A DNA stretch of 37,964 bases from a virus, in IMG/VR virus record IMGVR_UViG_3300022748_000027, positions 1 through 37,964 of that record, one strand, 5' to 3'. How positions within the stretch are numbered: position 1 is the stretch's first letter; the number at the start of each line of letters is the position of its first letter. The notes under the pieces are model-generated. The model made no database searches, was not told the origin of the DNA, and worked only from the letters and a program-made list of their open reading frames with translations. Both the position numbers and the translations under genes were made by a program. Below, piece by piece: positions 7,198 through 13,202 of this stretch.

Positions 7198-7408
7198 ACG
7201 AGGGCGCAAGTCGCTCAATCCCGAAGACAAGCAATTATACATGAAGAACAAAGGAGTAGGCACACGGAGGCAAATAGACTTGCTGGCTAAATTTAGCAAA
7301 GGTGTGACCTTGGTAAACGATAAACAACGCATTGACTTTGTAATTAATTACATGAAGGCTGCGTATGTAGTGATTGATAATTTAAAACACATGGAAGATG
7401 GAAATTAA
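7187..7408 (+). CDS. hypothetical basic protein, 73 aa
   Basis: Starts MTNKRGRKSLNPEDKQLYMKNK and ends KHMEDGN. The Arg-Gly-Arg-Lys start is AT-hook-like, and the remainder is helical. A nucleic-acid-binding role is possible but unproven. It overlaps both neighbours by 11 nt, consistent with coupled translation in the rightward operon. Confidence 0.75.
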   Translation: MTNKRGRKSLNPEDKQLYMKNKGVGTRRQIDLLAKFSKGVTLVNDKQRIDFVINYMKAAYVVIDNLKHMEDGN

Positions 7409-7769
7409 GGCACAAGATTTAAGGTTGGGTAATTGGGTAATTCTTGTAAAAGATAAAACCGAAAAATACTATCAATTAGATAGTGGTTATGATTTGTATA
7501 AACTTGACGAATCAGATTGTGCCGATATTAAGCCAATCCCCCTAACAGAAGAAATATTGTTGAAGTGCGAAGGATTTACTCAGCATGGAGATTGGTTTCA
7601 TAAAGATAAATTTATACTTGGATATTTAACAAGTGATGATAATTTGCAAGCAGAATGGAAGTTTTGCGGCACACATGGAAGTTTTCATGTAATTGACATC
7701 AAATACCTACACCAACTCCAAAACATTCACTATGCCCTCACAAACGAAGAATTAACTATTAAATTATAA
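7398..7769 (+). CDS. conserved phage protein of unknown function, 123 aa
   Basis: The order MEIKAQDLRLGNWV ... IKPIPLTEEILLKCEGF ... KYLHQLQNIHYALTNEELTI is that of a protein family I recognise from Bacteroidetes phages and prophages ('LTEEWLLKFGF ... HQLQNLYFALTGEEL'). No biochemical function is known to me. Soluble, single domain. It lies in the small-gene rightward operon and ends four bases before the next start. Confidence 0.82.
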   Translation: MEIKAQDLRLGNWVILVKDKTEKYYQLDSGYDLYKLDESDCADIKPIPLTEEILLKCEGFTQHGDWFHKDKFILGYLTSDDNLQAEWKFCGTHGSFHVIDIKYLHQLQNIHYALTNEELTIKL

Positions 7770-7772
7770 GAG

Positions 7773-8294
7773 ATGAATAAAAAAGTAGCACTCCAATTAA
7801 CCGCCTACTCGATTGCGTTGGTGGTTATTATCCTCAGCATTGACAAGTGCAGGTGTAATAAGACAAAGACACCAATTGCCGACACCAAGTTAGAAGCAAA
7901 GAAATCAATACTCGATAAAGAGGTAAAGGTACTACGCGACACCCAGCGAATCTATGTTACCAAGTGGCGCACAATTACAAAAAAAGGTGATAGCGTGTAC
8001 GTTCACATTTACCACGTTGCGCCCGATAGCTGTCAAACATACTTAGCAAAGGTTGATAGCTTGAGAAAGGTTGACACCTACAACTGCGAAAAGGCTCTCA
8101 AGGTTGATAGCTTACTCATCTACAATTTGGACTCGCTAAATAAGATTAATGACATTTTAATTGGTAAGTACAAAGCGAACATAGTACTATTGTGCGACTC
8201 GATTGAAAAGCACAAGTGCCGACGATTTAAGGCATTTGGTAAGGGTGTGCTTGTTGGGTTTGGAATTAGTGAAGGGTTACAATTAATTAAGTAG
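7773..8294 (+). CDS. membrane-anchored coiled-coil protein, possible spanin-like protein
   Basis: After MNKKVALQ comes one hydrophobic segment (about residues 8-24, LTAYSIALVVIILSI), then Cys-Arg-Cys and a long charged coiled-coil-like region with repeated VDSL steps (residues 45-150). A second mildly hydrophobic stretch lies at the C-terminus (GKGVLVGFGISEGLQL). One N-terminal anchor plus a coiled coil resembles Rz-type spanins or other periplasmic phage proteins. It is placed far from the lysozyme, so the lysis role is uncertain. Confidence 0.7.
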   Translation: MNKKVALQLTAYSIALVVIILSIDKCRCNKTKTPIADTKLEAKKSILDKEVKVLRDTQRIYVTKWRTITKKGDSVYVHIYHVAPDSCQTYLAKVDSLRKVDTYNCEKALKVDSLLIYNLDSLNKINDILIGKYKANIVLLCDSIEKHKCRRFKAFGKGVLVGFGISEGLQLIK

Positions 8295-8296
8295 GT

Positions 8297-8467
8297 ATGA
8301 CACATAGAGAATTGAAAGATTTATTTTTGCTTGAAACGGGTTTTGAATGGTATGATGATTTTGGGTGTTATATTCAATGGCTCGAAGACAAATTAATTGA
8401 ATTGCAATCCCAACCATCCACCACCACCCCAAGTGATGATGTCGCGGCGGGTCATGGGGCGTGTTAA
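8297..8467 (+). CDS. small phage protein, 56 aa, at the left border of the cassette array
   Basis: ATG 8297, stop TAA 8465-8467. The translation begins MTHRELKDLFLLETGFEW and contains YIQWLEDKLIELQ, a pattern I recall from short Bacteroidetes phage ORFs. The last about 15 residues (PSDDVAAGHGAC) are unlike the rest and the coding sequence stops 6 bp before the first attC-like repeat. The original 3' end may therefore have been altered by insertion of the array. Function unknown. Confidence 0.6.
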   Translation: MTHRELKDLFLLETGFEWYDDFGCYIQWLEDKLIELQSQPSTTTPSDDVAAGHGAC

Positions 8468-8473
8468 GGTTGC

Positions 8474-8606
8474 GGGTAACGGATTAGGGCTTTGCGAAGG
8501 CGGGGAATAGAATTACTAATGTTTAAATTAAATACAAATGTCAAATAGAATTACAAATGTTGAGGGTAGTACATCATCCCTGCCTTTTGGCAAACCGATG
8601 TTAGGC
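8474..8606 (+). repeat. attC-like imperfect inverted repeat A
   Basis: Left arm from about 8487 to 8505 (GGGCTTTGCGAAGGCGGGG) pairs with 8578-8596 (CCCTGCCTTTTGGCAAACC), with bulged bases as in integron attC sites. The outer boxes are GGGTAAC (8474-8480) and GTTAGGC (8600-8606). The latter fits the integron R' consensus GTTRRRY. The start codon of the 199-residue gene (8538) lies in the spacer. The left outer box fits RYYYAAC poorly. Confidence 0.45.
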
Positions 8607-9137
8607 GATGTTTCTTTTCCAACTAAGGCTTATCAAATTGATTTAGATAGGTTAGATGAAGGGTATTTGTCAGATACGATTATGTGTTATGCAAATAATG
8701 TAAACGAAGCAAAAAAGAAATTATTGCAAGAAGTAAAGTATGATAATTGGAGGTTAAAATATACTGATGCTGAATTAACATATTTAAACATTCCTGTTAT
8801 TCGTAGAAAGTCAGATGATAAAATTTTATTTGAAGGTCAAGCAGTAACAGAAATTGAAAAGAATAGAATTTTATATAAACGTGAAAGACTATTATTATTA
8901 GAAAACATACTTAATGACAAAAACATAAAGTATTGCTACATCAAAAAGGGTTCATATTATAGACCTAATTCGTGTGGTTACACAGATTTTCAATATCGTG
9001 CAGGTGTTTATTCGAAAGAAGAAGCTGTACAAAGTGCTAAAAGTTGCGAAGAGTTAACTATCATTCCAATTGATATTTTAGAACACAATAAAATGATAAA
9101 TAATGAAATTTCAGAGTTGTCGAGTCGGTTGCTCTGA
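8538..9137 (+). CDS. cassette ORF 1, hypothetical protein, 199 aa
   Basis: Starts MSNRITNVEGSTSSL. The first about 23 residues are encoded inside attC-like repeat A. The rest is charged and helical. A C-terminal region has YYRPNSCGYTDFQYRAGVYSK followed by EEAVQSAK, a motif I associate with small phage or bacterial proteins of unknown function (RPN..GYT..AG.Y..EEA). No promoter of its own is visible. It would be read from the upstream rightward operon. The gene ends 6 bp before repeat B. Confidence 0.75.
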   Translation: MSNRITNVEGSTSSLPFGKPMLGDVSFPTKAYQIDLDRLDEGYLSDTIMCYANNVNEAKKKLLQEVKYDNWRLKYTDAELTYLNIPVIRRKSDDKILFEGQAVTEIEKNRILYKRERLLLLENILNDKNIKYCYIKKGSYYRPNSCGYTDFQYRAGVYSKEEAVQSAKSCEELTIIPIDILEHNKMINNEISELSSRLL

Positions 9138-9143
9138 AATATC

Positions 9144-9276
9144 GCCTAACGTTTTGCGGCTACCAGAAGGGCGGGATTTTAACCACTAAATTTAATAGAA
9201 ATGACAAAAAATAATACAACCACAAATGTTCCTAACGAAGCCGATAAACCCGCCTTTTTGGTAGGTGCTGTTATGC
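9144..9276 (+). repeat. attC-like imperfect inverted repeat B
   Basis: GCCTAAC (9144-9150) fits the integron R'' consensus RYYYAAC. The arm GGCTACCAGAAGGGCGGG (9158-9175) pairs imperfectly with CCCGCCTTTTTGGTAGGT (9249-9266), and GTTATGC (9270-9276) is close to GTTRRRY. Start codon 9201 of the next ORF lies in the spacer. Total about 133 bp, within the size range of attC sites. Confidence 0.55.
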
Positions 9277-9590
9277 GCTGCTCATTTACATTAGTAGTGA
9301 AGCGTTATAAAAGAGAAAACTGTACGCTTGATGATATGAGGTCAATTTATAGCGGAAAGACTTGCTTAATTGCAAAAAATAGCAAATTTGATGGATTATA
9401 TATTCACAAAAGCGGAAAGATTATCAAGGGTAAATTTTCAAAAGTTGCTGGAAGTGTCAGATACCCGATTTTGATAGCACAAGACGAAGTTCATATCCGT
9501 TTTGAAAATTTCCACAGTATGCCAAATATCATTACAGACCAATATGTCAAGCAGGATATTATTAGCGTAGTCGATTTGAGTTGCGCATAA
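9201..9590 (+). CDS. cassette ORF 2, hypothetical protein, 129 aa
   Basis: Starts MTKNNTTTNVPNEAD. The segment KPAFLVGAVMR is encoded by the right arm of repeat B. The remainder is a mixed strand/helix protein with KSGKIIKGKFSK and KVAGSVRYPILIAQDE, of no known family. The stop codon TAA (9588-9590) lies within the R''-like box of repeat C. No own promoter visible. Gene and repeats together look like one integron-type cassette unit. Confidence 0.72.
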   Translation: MTKNNTTTNVPNEADKPAFLVGAVMRCSFTLVVKRYKRENCTLDDMRSIYSGKTCLIAKNSKFDGLYIHKSGKIIKGKFSKVAGSVRYPILIAQDEVHIRFENFHSMPNIITDQYVKQDIISVVDLSCA

Positions 9591-9683
9591 CGTGTTGCAG
9601 GTAGGCGATAGTGCCGCTTACCACAAATGTAAATATCAAAGCACTAAGGCTCATAGCGGCATTTTGCCTACCTGCTGTTAGGT
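9585..9683 (+). repeat. attC-like inverted repeat C, the most complete one
   Basis: GCATAAC (9585-9591) is near RYYYAAC. The arm 9597-9618 (GCAGGTAGGCGATAGTGCC...) pairs with 9655-9675 over about 20 positions with a few unpaired bases. GTTAGGT (9677-9683) fits GTTRRRY fully. The 99-bp element lies between stop 9590 and the next ATG 9730, in the order stop - R'' - arms - R', as in integron cassettes. Confidence 0.65.
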
Positions 9684-9729
9684 GTCTGTAAAAAATAAAT
9701 TTAGCGTGGGCAATTAAACAAATTTTAAA

Positions 9730-10011
9730 ATGCAAACAGAAGCAAAAAATTATTTGACATTGAAATGGGGAACTCTTAAAAGTTGGGACTTTACTCATTC
9801 GGAAAAAGGACAAGCATTGTTGAAAGAATACAATGAAATAGGCTCATCTTTTAGTGCGATGGCTCAAAGAGATACACCAAGACAAAAGGAAATTATTTGC
9901 GAACTTATAGACCTTTGTGATGGCGATACCATTTACTTGGATTGGGATGGAAAAGATGTGTCAAAAGATGAAGCAAAAGCCTATGTAATGGATTACGGTA
10001 AAAAAGACTAA
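9730..10011 (+). CDS. cassette ORF 3, conserved hypothetical protein, 93 aa
   Basis: Starts MQTEAKNYLTLKWGTLKSW. It contains MAQRDTPRQKEIICELID and DGDTIYLDWDGKDVSK, features I recall from a widespread Bacteroidetes small-protein family of unknown function. It is the only cassette ORF whose start lies outside the inverted repeats, 46 bp after the R' box. It is acidic and soluble. After the stop lies GTTAGTTGGGTGC (10017-10029), which can pair with GCACCTAAC at 10052-10060. Confidence 0.75.
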   Translation: MQTEAKNYLTLKWGTLKSWDFTHSEKGQALLKEYNEIGSSFSAMAQRDTPRQKEIICELIDLCDGDTIYLDWDGKDVSKDEAKAYVMDYGKKD

Positions 10012-10053
10012 TGCTTGTTAGTTGGGTGCGGTGGAAAATTTATTTTTTATTGC

Positions 10054-10172
10054 ACCTAACGGTTTGCAGGTAGGCGTTGTTGCCACAGAATTTAATTAGA
10101 AACACTAAAATTAATATTATGACAAAAATATCAAACGAAGAACAAAGCAATAACGCCAATGTGCTGTTAGCA
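10054..10172 (+). repeat. attC-like imperfect inverted repeat D
   Basis: ACCTAAC (10054-10060) fits RYYYAAC. The following GGTTTGCAGGTAGGCGTTGTTGCC nearly repeats the left arm of repeat C. The right arm AACGCCAATGTGC (about 10153-10164) pairs imperfectly with GCAGGTAGGCGTT, and GTTAGCA (10166-10172) is near GTTRRRY. ATG 10119 lies in the spacer. The pairing is weaker than in repeat C. Confidence 0.5.
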
Positions 10173-10331
10173 GAAGTAAAAACGGCTAAAGGTAAATGTA
10201 TTGCTAAATGGGAAAAAAGATTAAATAAAGCTATTGACCAACAGAAAAGGTGGGGTAATTCATATTGGAATAATTATGCAGAAAAAATAACATTATATCA
10301 AGAAGTTATTAAAGATTTGAAGCGAGTATAG
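10119..10331 (+). CDS. cassette ORF 4, hypothetical basic protein, 70 aa
   Basis: ATG 10119 (MTKISNEEQSNNANVLL) is chosen over a TTG at 10077, which lies inside the repeat arm. Residues 12-18 are encoded by the right arm of repeat D. The rest is a Lys/Trp-rich helical protein (KWEKRLNKAIDQQKRWG). No family recognised. It is the last plus-strand gene before the non-coding stretch 10332-10558. Confidence 0.65.
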   Translation: MTKISNEEQSNNANVLLAEVKTAKGKCIAKWEKRLNKAIDQQKRWGNSYWNNYAEKITLYQEVIKDLKRV

Positions 10332-10356
10332 CCGTTTTTATTTCTGCTAACTTACT

Positions 10357-10383
10357 TATGTACGAAGTATTTATTCGTACATA
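10357..10383. repeat. perfect 10-bp hairpin TATGTACGAA / TTCGTACATA
   Basis: Arms 10357-10366 and 10374-10383 are perfectly complementary around a 7-base loop. It lies 26 bp after the last cassette ORF and close to TGCTAAC (10344-10350), which resembles the R'' boxes of the array. No T-run follows, so it is not a classical terminator. It could be a protein-binding site or the right end of the array. Confidence 0.6.
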
Positions 10384-10444
10384 CAACAAGCCTCACAAAT
10401 TAGTGGTTTTAATCACAATTTAATTTCAAATATTGCAAATTGAT

Positions 10445-10560
10445 TATATTTGCAACACTTATTACTAACTTAAATTTTAGCGTTATGAAAAAGTAATCGT
10501 CAGTCTTAGGACTTAAAATCGAACTAAATGAAAAGCCTCACAAATTAGTGGGGCTTTTTT
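10445..10560 (+). ncRNA. candidate small RNA with its own promoter box and terminator
   Basis: TATATTTG (10445-10452) is a perfect Bacteroidetes -7 box. No good -33 TTTG is present at the right distance. About 100 bases downstream is a strong terminator (10531-10558). Between them is no sizeable ORF, only the three-codon ATG AAA AAG TAA at 10485-10496. A 19-bp sequence that forms the terminator's left arm and loop (10533-10551) also occurs at 10388-10406. Either a small RNA or a short leader is possible. Confidence 0.4.
10531..10558 (+). terminator. intrinsic terminator closing the rightward operon
   Basis: AAAAGCCTCAC (10531-10541) pairs with GTGGGGCTTTT (10548-10558) over 11 bp with one G-U pair and a 6-base loop, followed by further T residues. 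It separates the rightward genes from the leftward holin gene ending at 10559. On the opposite strand the A/T tracts also allow termination of the leftward late transcript. Confidence 0.8.
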
Positions 10561-10756
10561 ATTGCGGTGTATGCTTATCCTTACTCGCTGAATAATAGTA
10601 TCCCATCATGAATAGCATCACATCAACTGCCCTTGTAACTATTGGCGAGTCCTTGACGTTGTGTAATTGCGCCCAAATTAATATAAAGCACCCAGTAAGC
10701 GCGACAAGTAGCGAGATGGTGCTTCTGATGTTATCTTTTAGCCAATCTTTGCTCAT
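10559..10756 (-). CDS. holin-like membrane protein, 65 aa
   Basis: Two hydrophobic segments: about residues 11-27 (STISLLVALTGCFILIW) and 40-55 (TRAVDVMLFMMGYYYSA), with a short polar turn between and a charged C-terminal tail. The size, topology and position, overlapping the lysozyme gene by ATGA, fit a small holin that permeabilises the inner membrane. No sequence family is recognised, so the holin call rests on context. Confidence 0.65.
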   Translation of the reverse strand: MSKDWLKDNIRSTISLLVALTGCFILIWAQLHNVKDSPIVTRAVDVMLFMMGYYYSASKDKHTPQ

Positions 10757-11202
10757 AATGTAAAGTATAAGGTTGCTTCGGCTTCACGTCTGCGAACAAG
10801 TCCGGCTAATTTCTTTCCACCTGCATTCACCCATTTCATGAACTCATCTTTAATGGTCGGATCGTTTGGATTAGCATTTACCTTCTTAATCAGCGTACTA
10901 TTCTTAAGCGCATTTGAGCCTAAGTTATAAGCAAACGACACAAGAGCATCAAATTGGTGTTGCGTAACTGCATCGGTAGTGAATGAATCAACTTGCTTCT
11001 CAAAGATAGCTAATGTTGCTTTGAGTAATTCAATAGCCTCCTCCTTAGTTATTGGTTTGTCTGCCATTGTTACCTTGCGTCCGTCGGGGTAAAACGTAGC
11101 ACCTATCCCAATGGTTGGTATCTTCGCTTGGCAGAGGTAAGGCTTCAAGCACATACCTTCGAAGTTAATTATTAGGTCAATTCCCTTTTGCGATATTTTC
11201 AT
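10753..11202 (-). CDS. phage lysozyme (T4-type muramidase, glycoside hydrolase family 24)
   Basis: A 149-residue endolysin that cleaves the MurNAc-GlcNAc bond of peptidoglycan. The catalytic Glu15 is in INFEG, Cys24 stands where T4 lysozyme has Asp20, and Thr30 follows in PTIGIG, giving the known Glu-8aa-Asp/Cys-5aa-Thr pattern. Further family features are TKEEAIELL, QHQFDALVSFAYNLG, and GLVRRREAEATLY at the C-terminus. There is no signal peptide, so it depends on a holin, probably the gene that overlaps its end. Confidence 0.93.
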   Translation of the reverse strand: MKISQKGIDLIINFEGMCLKPYLCQAKIPTIGIGATFYPDGRKVTMADKPITKEEAIELLKATLAIFEKQVDSFTTDAVTQHQFDALVSFAYNLGSNALKNSTLIKKVNANPNDPTIKDEFMKWVNAGGKKLAGLVRRREAEATLYFTL

Positions 11203-11278
11203 AAGTCAAAGGTATTAAAATGCAATTAAAATCACAAAATGGATATTGCAGATGTGAATGAATGGTTAGATTTGGGGC

Positions 11279-11470
11279 ATGGAAGCAAAAGAATTCATAA
11301 AACATTTAGAAGAAAAAGACAAATACATCAAGGTATTGAACGACCACATTTTAGACCAAGACGAACTAATTGCTGACTACGATAGGAAGTTGAAACGTGC
11401 TTTGACTGGACAATTAGTGTTGTTTGTTCAAGTATTAATATTAGCAATTTACATTATTTGGAAACTATGA
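11279..11470 (+). CDS. small membrane-anchored coiled-coil protein, 63 aa
   Basis: Starts MEAKEFIKHLEEKDKYIKV. About 40 charged helical residues are followed by one C-terminal transmembrane segment (LVLFVQVLILAIYIIW). It is a tail-anchored layout. It is the first gene of a plus-strand island lying inside the leftward late region and overlaps the next gene by ATGA at 11467-11470. It may affect lysis or the host membrane. Unknown family. Confidence 0.7.
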   Translation: MEAKEFIKHLEEKDKYIKVLNDHILDQDELIADYDRKLKRALTGQLVLFVQVLILAIYIIWKL

Positions 11471-11703
11471 GTGCAGCAAAAGAAGAAGCCGAATTAATGG
11501 TAGTTGAATATAAAAAGCAGATTTTAATATCATCTTTTGTTTCAAGTGGAATGACAAGTGTATTTATAGAGTCACAAGCAAAGCAATGTGCTTTGATGTC
11601 TGTAAACAAAGTATTGCACGCTTTGAAATATAGCATGATTGAGCCTACTCACGCTATTGTAAGGTATTATGAACAGGTTAAACAAGAAATAGAGAAGCTA
11701 TGA
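11467..11703 (+). CDS. hypothetical protein, 78 aa
   Basis: ATG 11467 (MSAAKEEAELMVVEY) overlaps the previous stop by ATGA and is preferred to TTG 11458. Mainly helical: FVSSGMTSVFIESQAKQCALMSVNKVLHALKY, then EQVKQEIEKL at the end. A pattern of 'A..CA...V..I' with short helices is common to small Bacteroidetes phage proteins. No function known. It overlaps the next gene by 4 nt. Confidence 0.75.
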   Translation: MSAAKEEAELMVVEYKKQILISSFVSSGMTSVFIESQAKQCALMSVNKVLHALKYSMIEPTHAIVRYYEQVKQEIEKL

Positions 11704-11891
11704 GCGAACAAGAAACACAAATCAGAGTATTCACGAACAGATTAGTTCCTGAATCAGTAGAAGAAATGCACAAGGTAATGATTGGCGAATTAGCCGTTTT
11801 ATTTTTTATGGATAAATGCGCAGTACTCGACCACCTCAGACAATGCAACGAACACCTTGACGAAGCAATTAAAATAACACCGCATGATTAA
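11700..11891 (+). CDS. hypothetical protein, 63 aa
   Basis: Starts MSEQETQIRVFTNRLVPES and ends AIKITPHD. Helical, soluble, with FFMDKCAVLDHLRQCNEHL. It overlaps both neighbours, by 4 nt at the start and by 8 nt with the 57-residue membrane ORF at the end, which marks it as part of a compact operon. No family recognised. Confidence 0.72.
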   Translation: MSEQETQIRVFTNRLVPESVEEMHKVMIGELAVLFFMDKCAVLDHLRQCNEHLDEAIKITPHD

Positions 11892-12057
11892 GCCACTAAC
11901 CCTCATCACTCTCATACTAACCTCATCAGTAGGTGTAGCGTATGAGTTATCGGAATTAATGTTCACCAACCATTGCAATTACTGGGTGCTGATTATTTCG
12001 GCACTTGGTTTTATCGGTAGTTGTGTTTGGGTGTGGAAATGGAAGTGGAACGAATGA
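11884..12057 (+). CDS. small two-segment membrane protein, 57 aa, holin-like
   Basis: ATG 11884, TGA 12055-12057. The protein has a first hydrophobic helix (PLTLITLILTSSVGVAY), a short loop with NHCNYW, and a second one (VLIISALGFIGSCVWVW) followed by KWKWNE. This is the topology of a small holin or antiholin. It overlaps both neighbours, including ATGA at 12054-12057, which supports a real gene despite its size. Confidence 0.65.
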   Translation: MIKPLTLITLILTSSVGVAYELSELMFTNHCNYWVLIISALGFIGSCVWVWKWKWNE

Positions 12058-12209
12058 AAGTAAAACTATTCATCTGTAACTGCTGCCATTGCAAGCACGT
12101 AAAGAATAAGCGCAAAAATCGCAATTACAAAAAGCGGATAAAAAGGATGTTGAATAAGAAGATGCGTAATTCTGACGGAACTAAAGTAATTAGGTTTTAT
12201 TGGGCTTAA
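12054..12209 (+). CDS. Cys-rich very basic protein, 51 aa
   Basis: ATG 12054 overlaps the previous stop (ATGA). Starts MKVKLFICNCCHCKHVKNK; the C-x-C-C-x-C cluster could bind metal. The middle is almost entirely Lys/Arg/Asn (KNKRKNRNYKKRIKRM), suggesting nucleic acid or membrane binding. Its 3' end overlaps the 3' end of the convergent gene 12206-12532 by 4 bp. Function unknown. Confidence 0.65.
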   Translation: MKVKLFICNCCHCKHVKNKRKNRNYKKRIKRMLNKKMRNSDGTKVIRFYWA

Positions 12210-12532
12210 GCCTTAACCTCTAGATGTCGATGTATTAATTGTATGATGTCACCTTGCTGCTTGATAAAGTCTATCAAGTTATGGTTATCGGTATGCACGT
12301 ATTTTTTCAAGTCTTTCACTTCTGTCGATAGGTCAAGTAATATTCTCTTGATTTCATCAATGTCGCGGCCGTGCAAATCCTCTACTTTTTGGATGCGTTT
12401 CTCATGATCGGATTTGTTCTGCTCTAACATCTCAACTCGCTTGATGATGATGTCGTAAATGATTTTAAGTAGCGTAAACGTGATTCCAAGGATGAACACG
12501 CAAATGGTTATAACGATTGGGAGGGTAATCAT
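12206..12532 (-). CDS. membrane-anchored coiled-coil protein (XhlA/holin-accessory-like)
   Basis: One N-terminal transmembrane segment (PIVITICVFILGITFTLLKII, about residues 5-25) is followed by a long charged coiled coil (EMLEQNKSDHEKRIQKVEDL and on to residue 100). This layout occurs in holin accessory proteins and in spanin-like proteins. It overlaps the preceding gene in the leftward order by 4 nt and is the last gene of the four-gene membrane cluster. Confidence 0.65.
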   Translation of the reverse strand: MITLPIVITICVFILGITFTLLKIIYDIIIKRVEMLEQNKSDHEKRIQKVEDLHGRDIDEIKRILLDLSTEVKDLKKYVHTDNHNLIDFIKQQGDIIQLIHRHLEVKA

Positions 12533-12852
12533 AATTGTTTCAAGTATCTATAATACGATTCAAAAGTAAGTCCAAATATAACACGTAAAATGACAAAGTC
12601 AATTACGATATTAAATTGTACATCATGTGTTACAACTAACGCGAACATGGCCGCCAAGAAAAGTGCTTGGTACTGATGCCATCTGTCCGTGAACATCACA
12701 AGTATAGTGCTACTGAATGGAAACTTCTCACCTTGCTTCGGGTCGCCGTTCTTCCACTTATTTCTCCAGGAGTCAATGTCGTGAAATTGTCGGTAGTCCA
12801 TCAATGCTTTTAGTACCGCCGATATAATTGTGAGTATTACTGATAGTATCAT
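12529..12852 (-). CDS. membrane protein, 107 aa
   Basis: Hydrophobic N-terminus (MILSVILTIISAVLKAL), a polar middle with WRNKWKNGD, and two further hydrophobic stretches (YQALFLAAMFALVVT; FNIVIDFVILRVIFGL). It overlaps both flanking membrane-protein genes by 4 nt. No family recognised. It may belong to the lysis system or alter the infected cell's envelope. Confidence 0.7.
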   Translation of the reverse strand: MILSVILTIISAVLKALMDYRQFHDIDSWRNKWKNGDPKQGEKFPFSSTILVMFTDRWHQYQALFLAAMFALVVTHDVQFNIVIDFVILRVIFGLTFESYYRYLKQL

Positions 12853-13202
12853 GCTTCCTTGATTAGTTTAGCAATTAGAAACGCAAGCGGACACAACACC
12901 ACACCAAAACAACAAATCGCCACAAATAGCCCGTTTTGATTGGCTATGTCTGAGAAGTTGTAAGCATAGGCAGTATTTATTATCGAAGCGAAAATAACGT
13001 AGCAAACGTTCTTAAATGTGTTTTTGTAGTTGTAGTACAATGGCCAAATGAATTGAAACAAGGCAAGCAACGCTAACGCACCGGCACATATCCAAAAAAG
13101 AATGATGAACAATAAGAAGTCAGTGTTATATGCGCACACTCCGAACGTGACCATGCCAATACAAGCAAATAGAATGTGCATTGGGTTAATTGGTAATCTC
13201 AT
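12849..13202 (-). CDS. membrane protein, 117 aa, about four transmembrane segments
   Basis: Hydrophobic stretches at about residues 9-25, 27-53, 63-83 and 88-110, with very few charges except near YNYKNTFK and the final KLIKEA. It overlaps the previous gene by 17 nt and the next by 4 nt. No recognised family. It is an integral membrane protein in the late operon. Confidence 0.7.
   Translation of the reverse strand: MRLPINPMHILFACIGMVTFGVCAYNTDFLLFIILFWICAGALALLALFQFIWPLYYNYKNTFKNVCYVIFASIINTAYAYNFSDIANQNGLFVAICCFGVVLCPLAFLIAKLIKEA

Noticed and set aside
10357-10383. Phage attachment (attP) site at the TATGTACGAA palindrome
   Set aside because: No integrase or excision gene is in the genome, and no core with flanking arm sites is visible.
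11239-11376. 45-codon plus-strand ORF starting MDIADVNEWLD
   Set aside because: It runs into a very Arg/His-rich tail in a different frame over the 63-residue membrane protein; only its first part precedes that gene. A short leader peptide is possible but unsupported.
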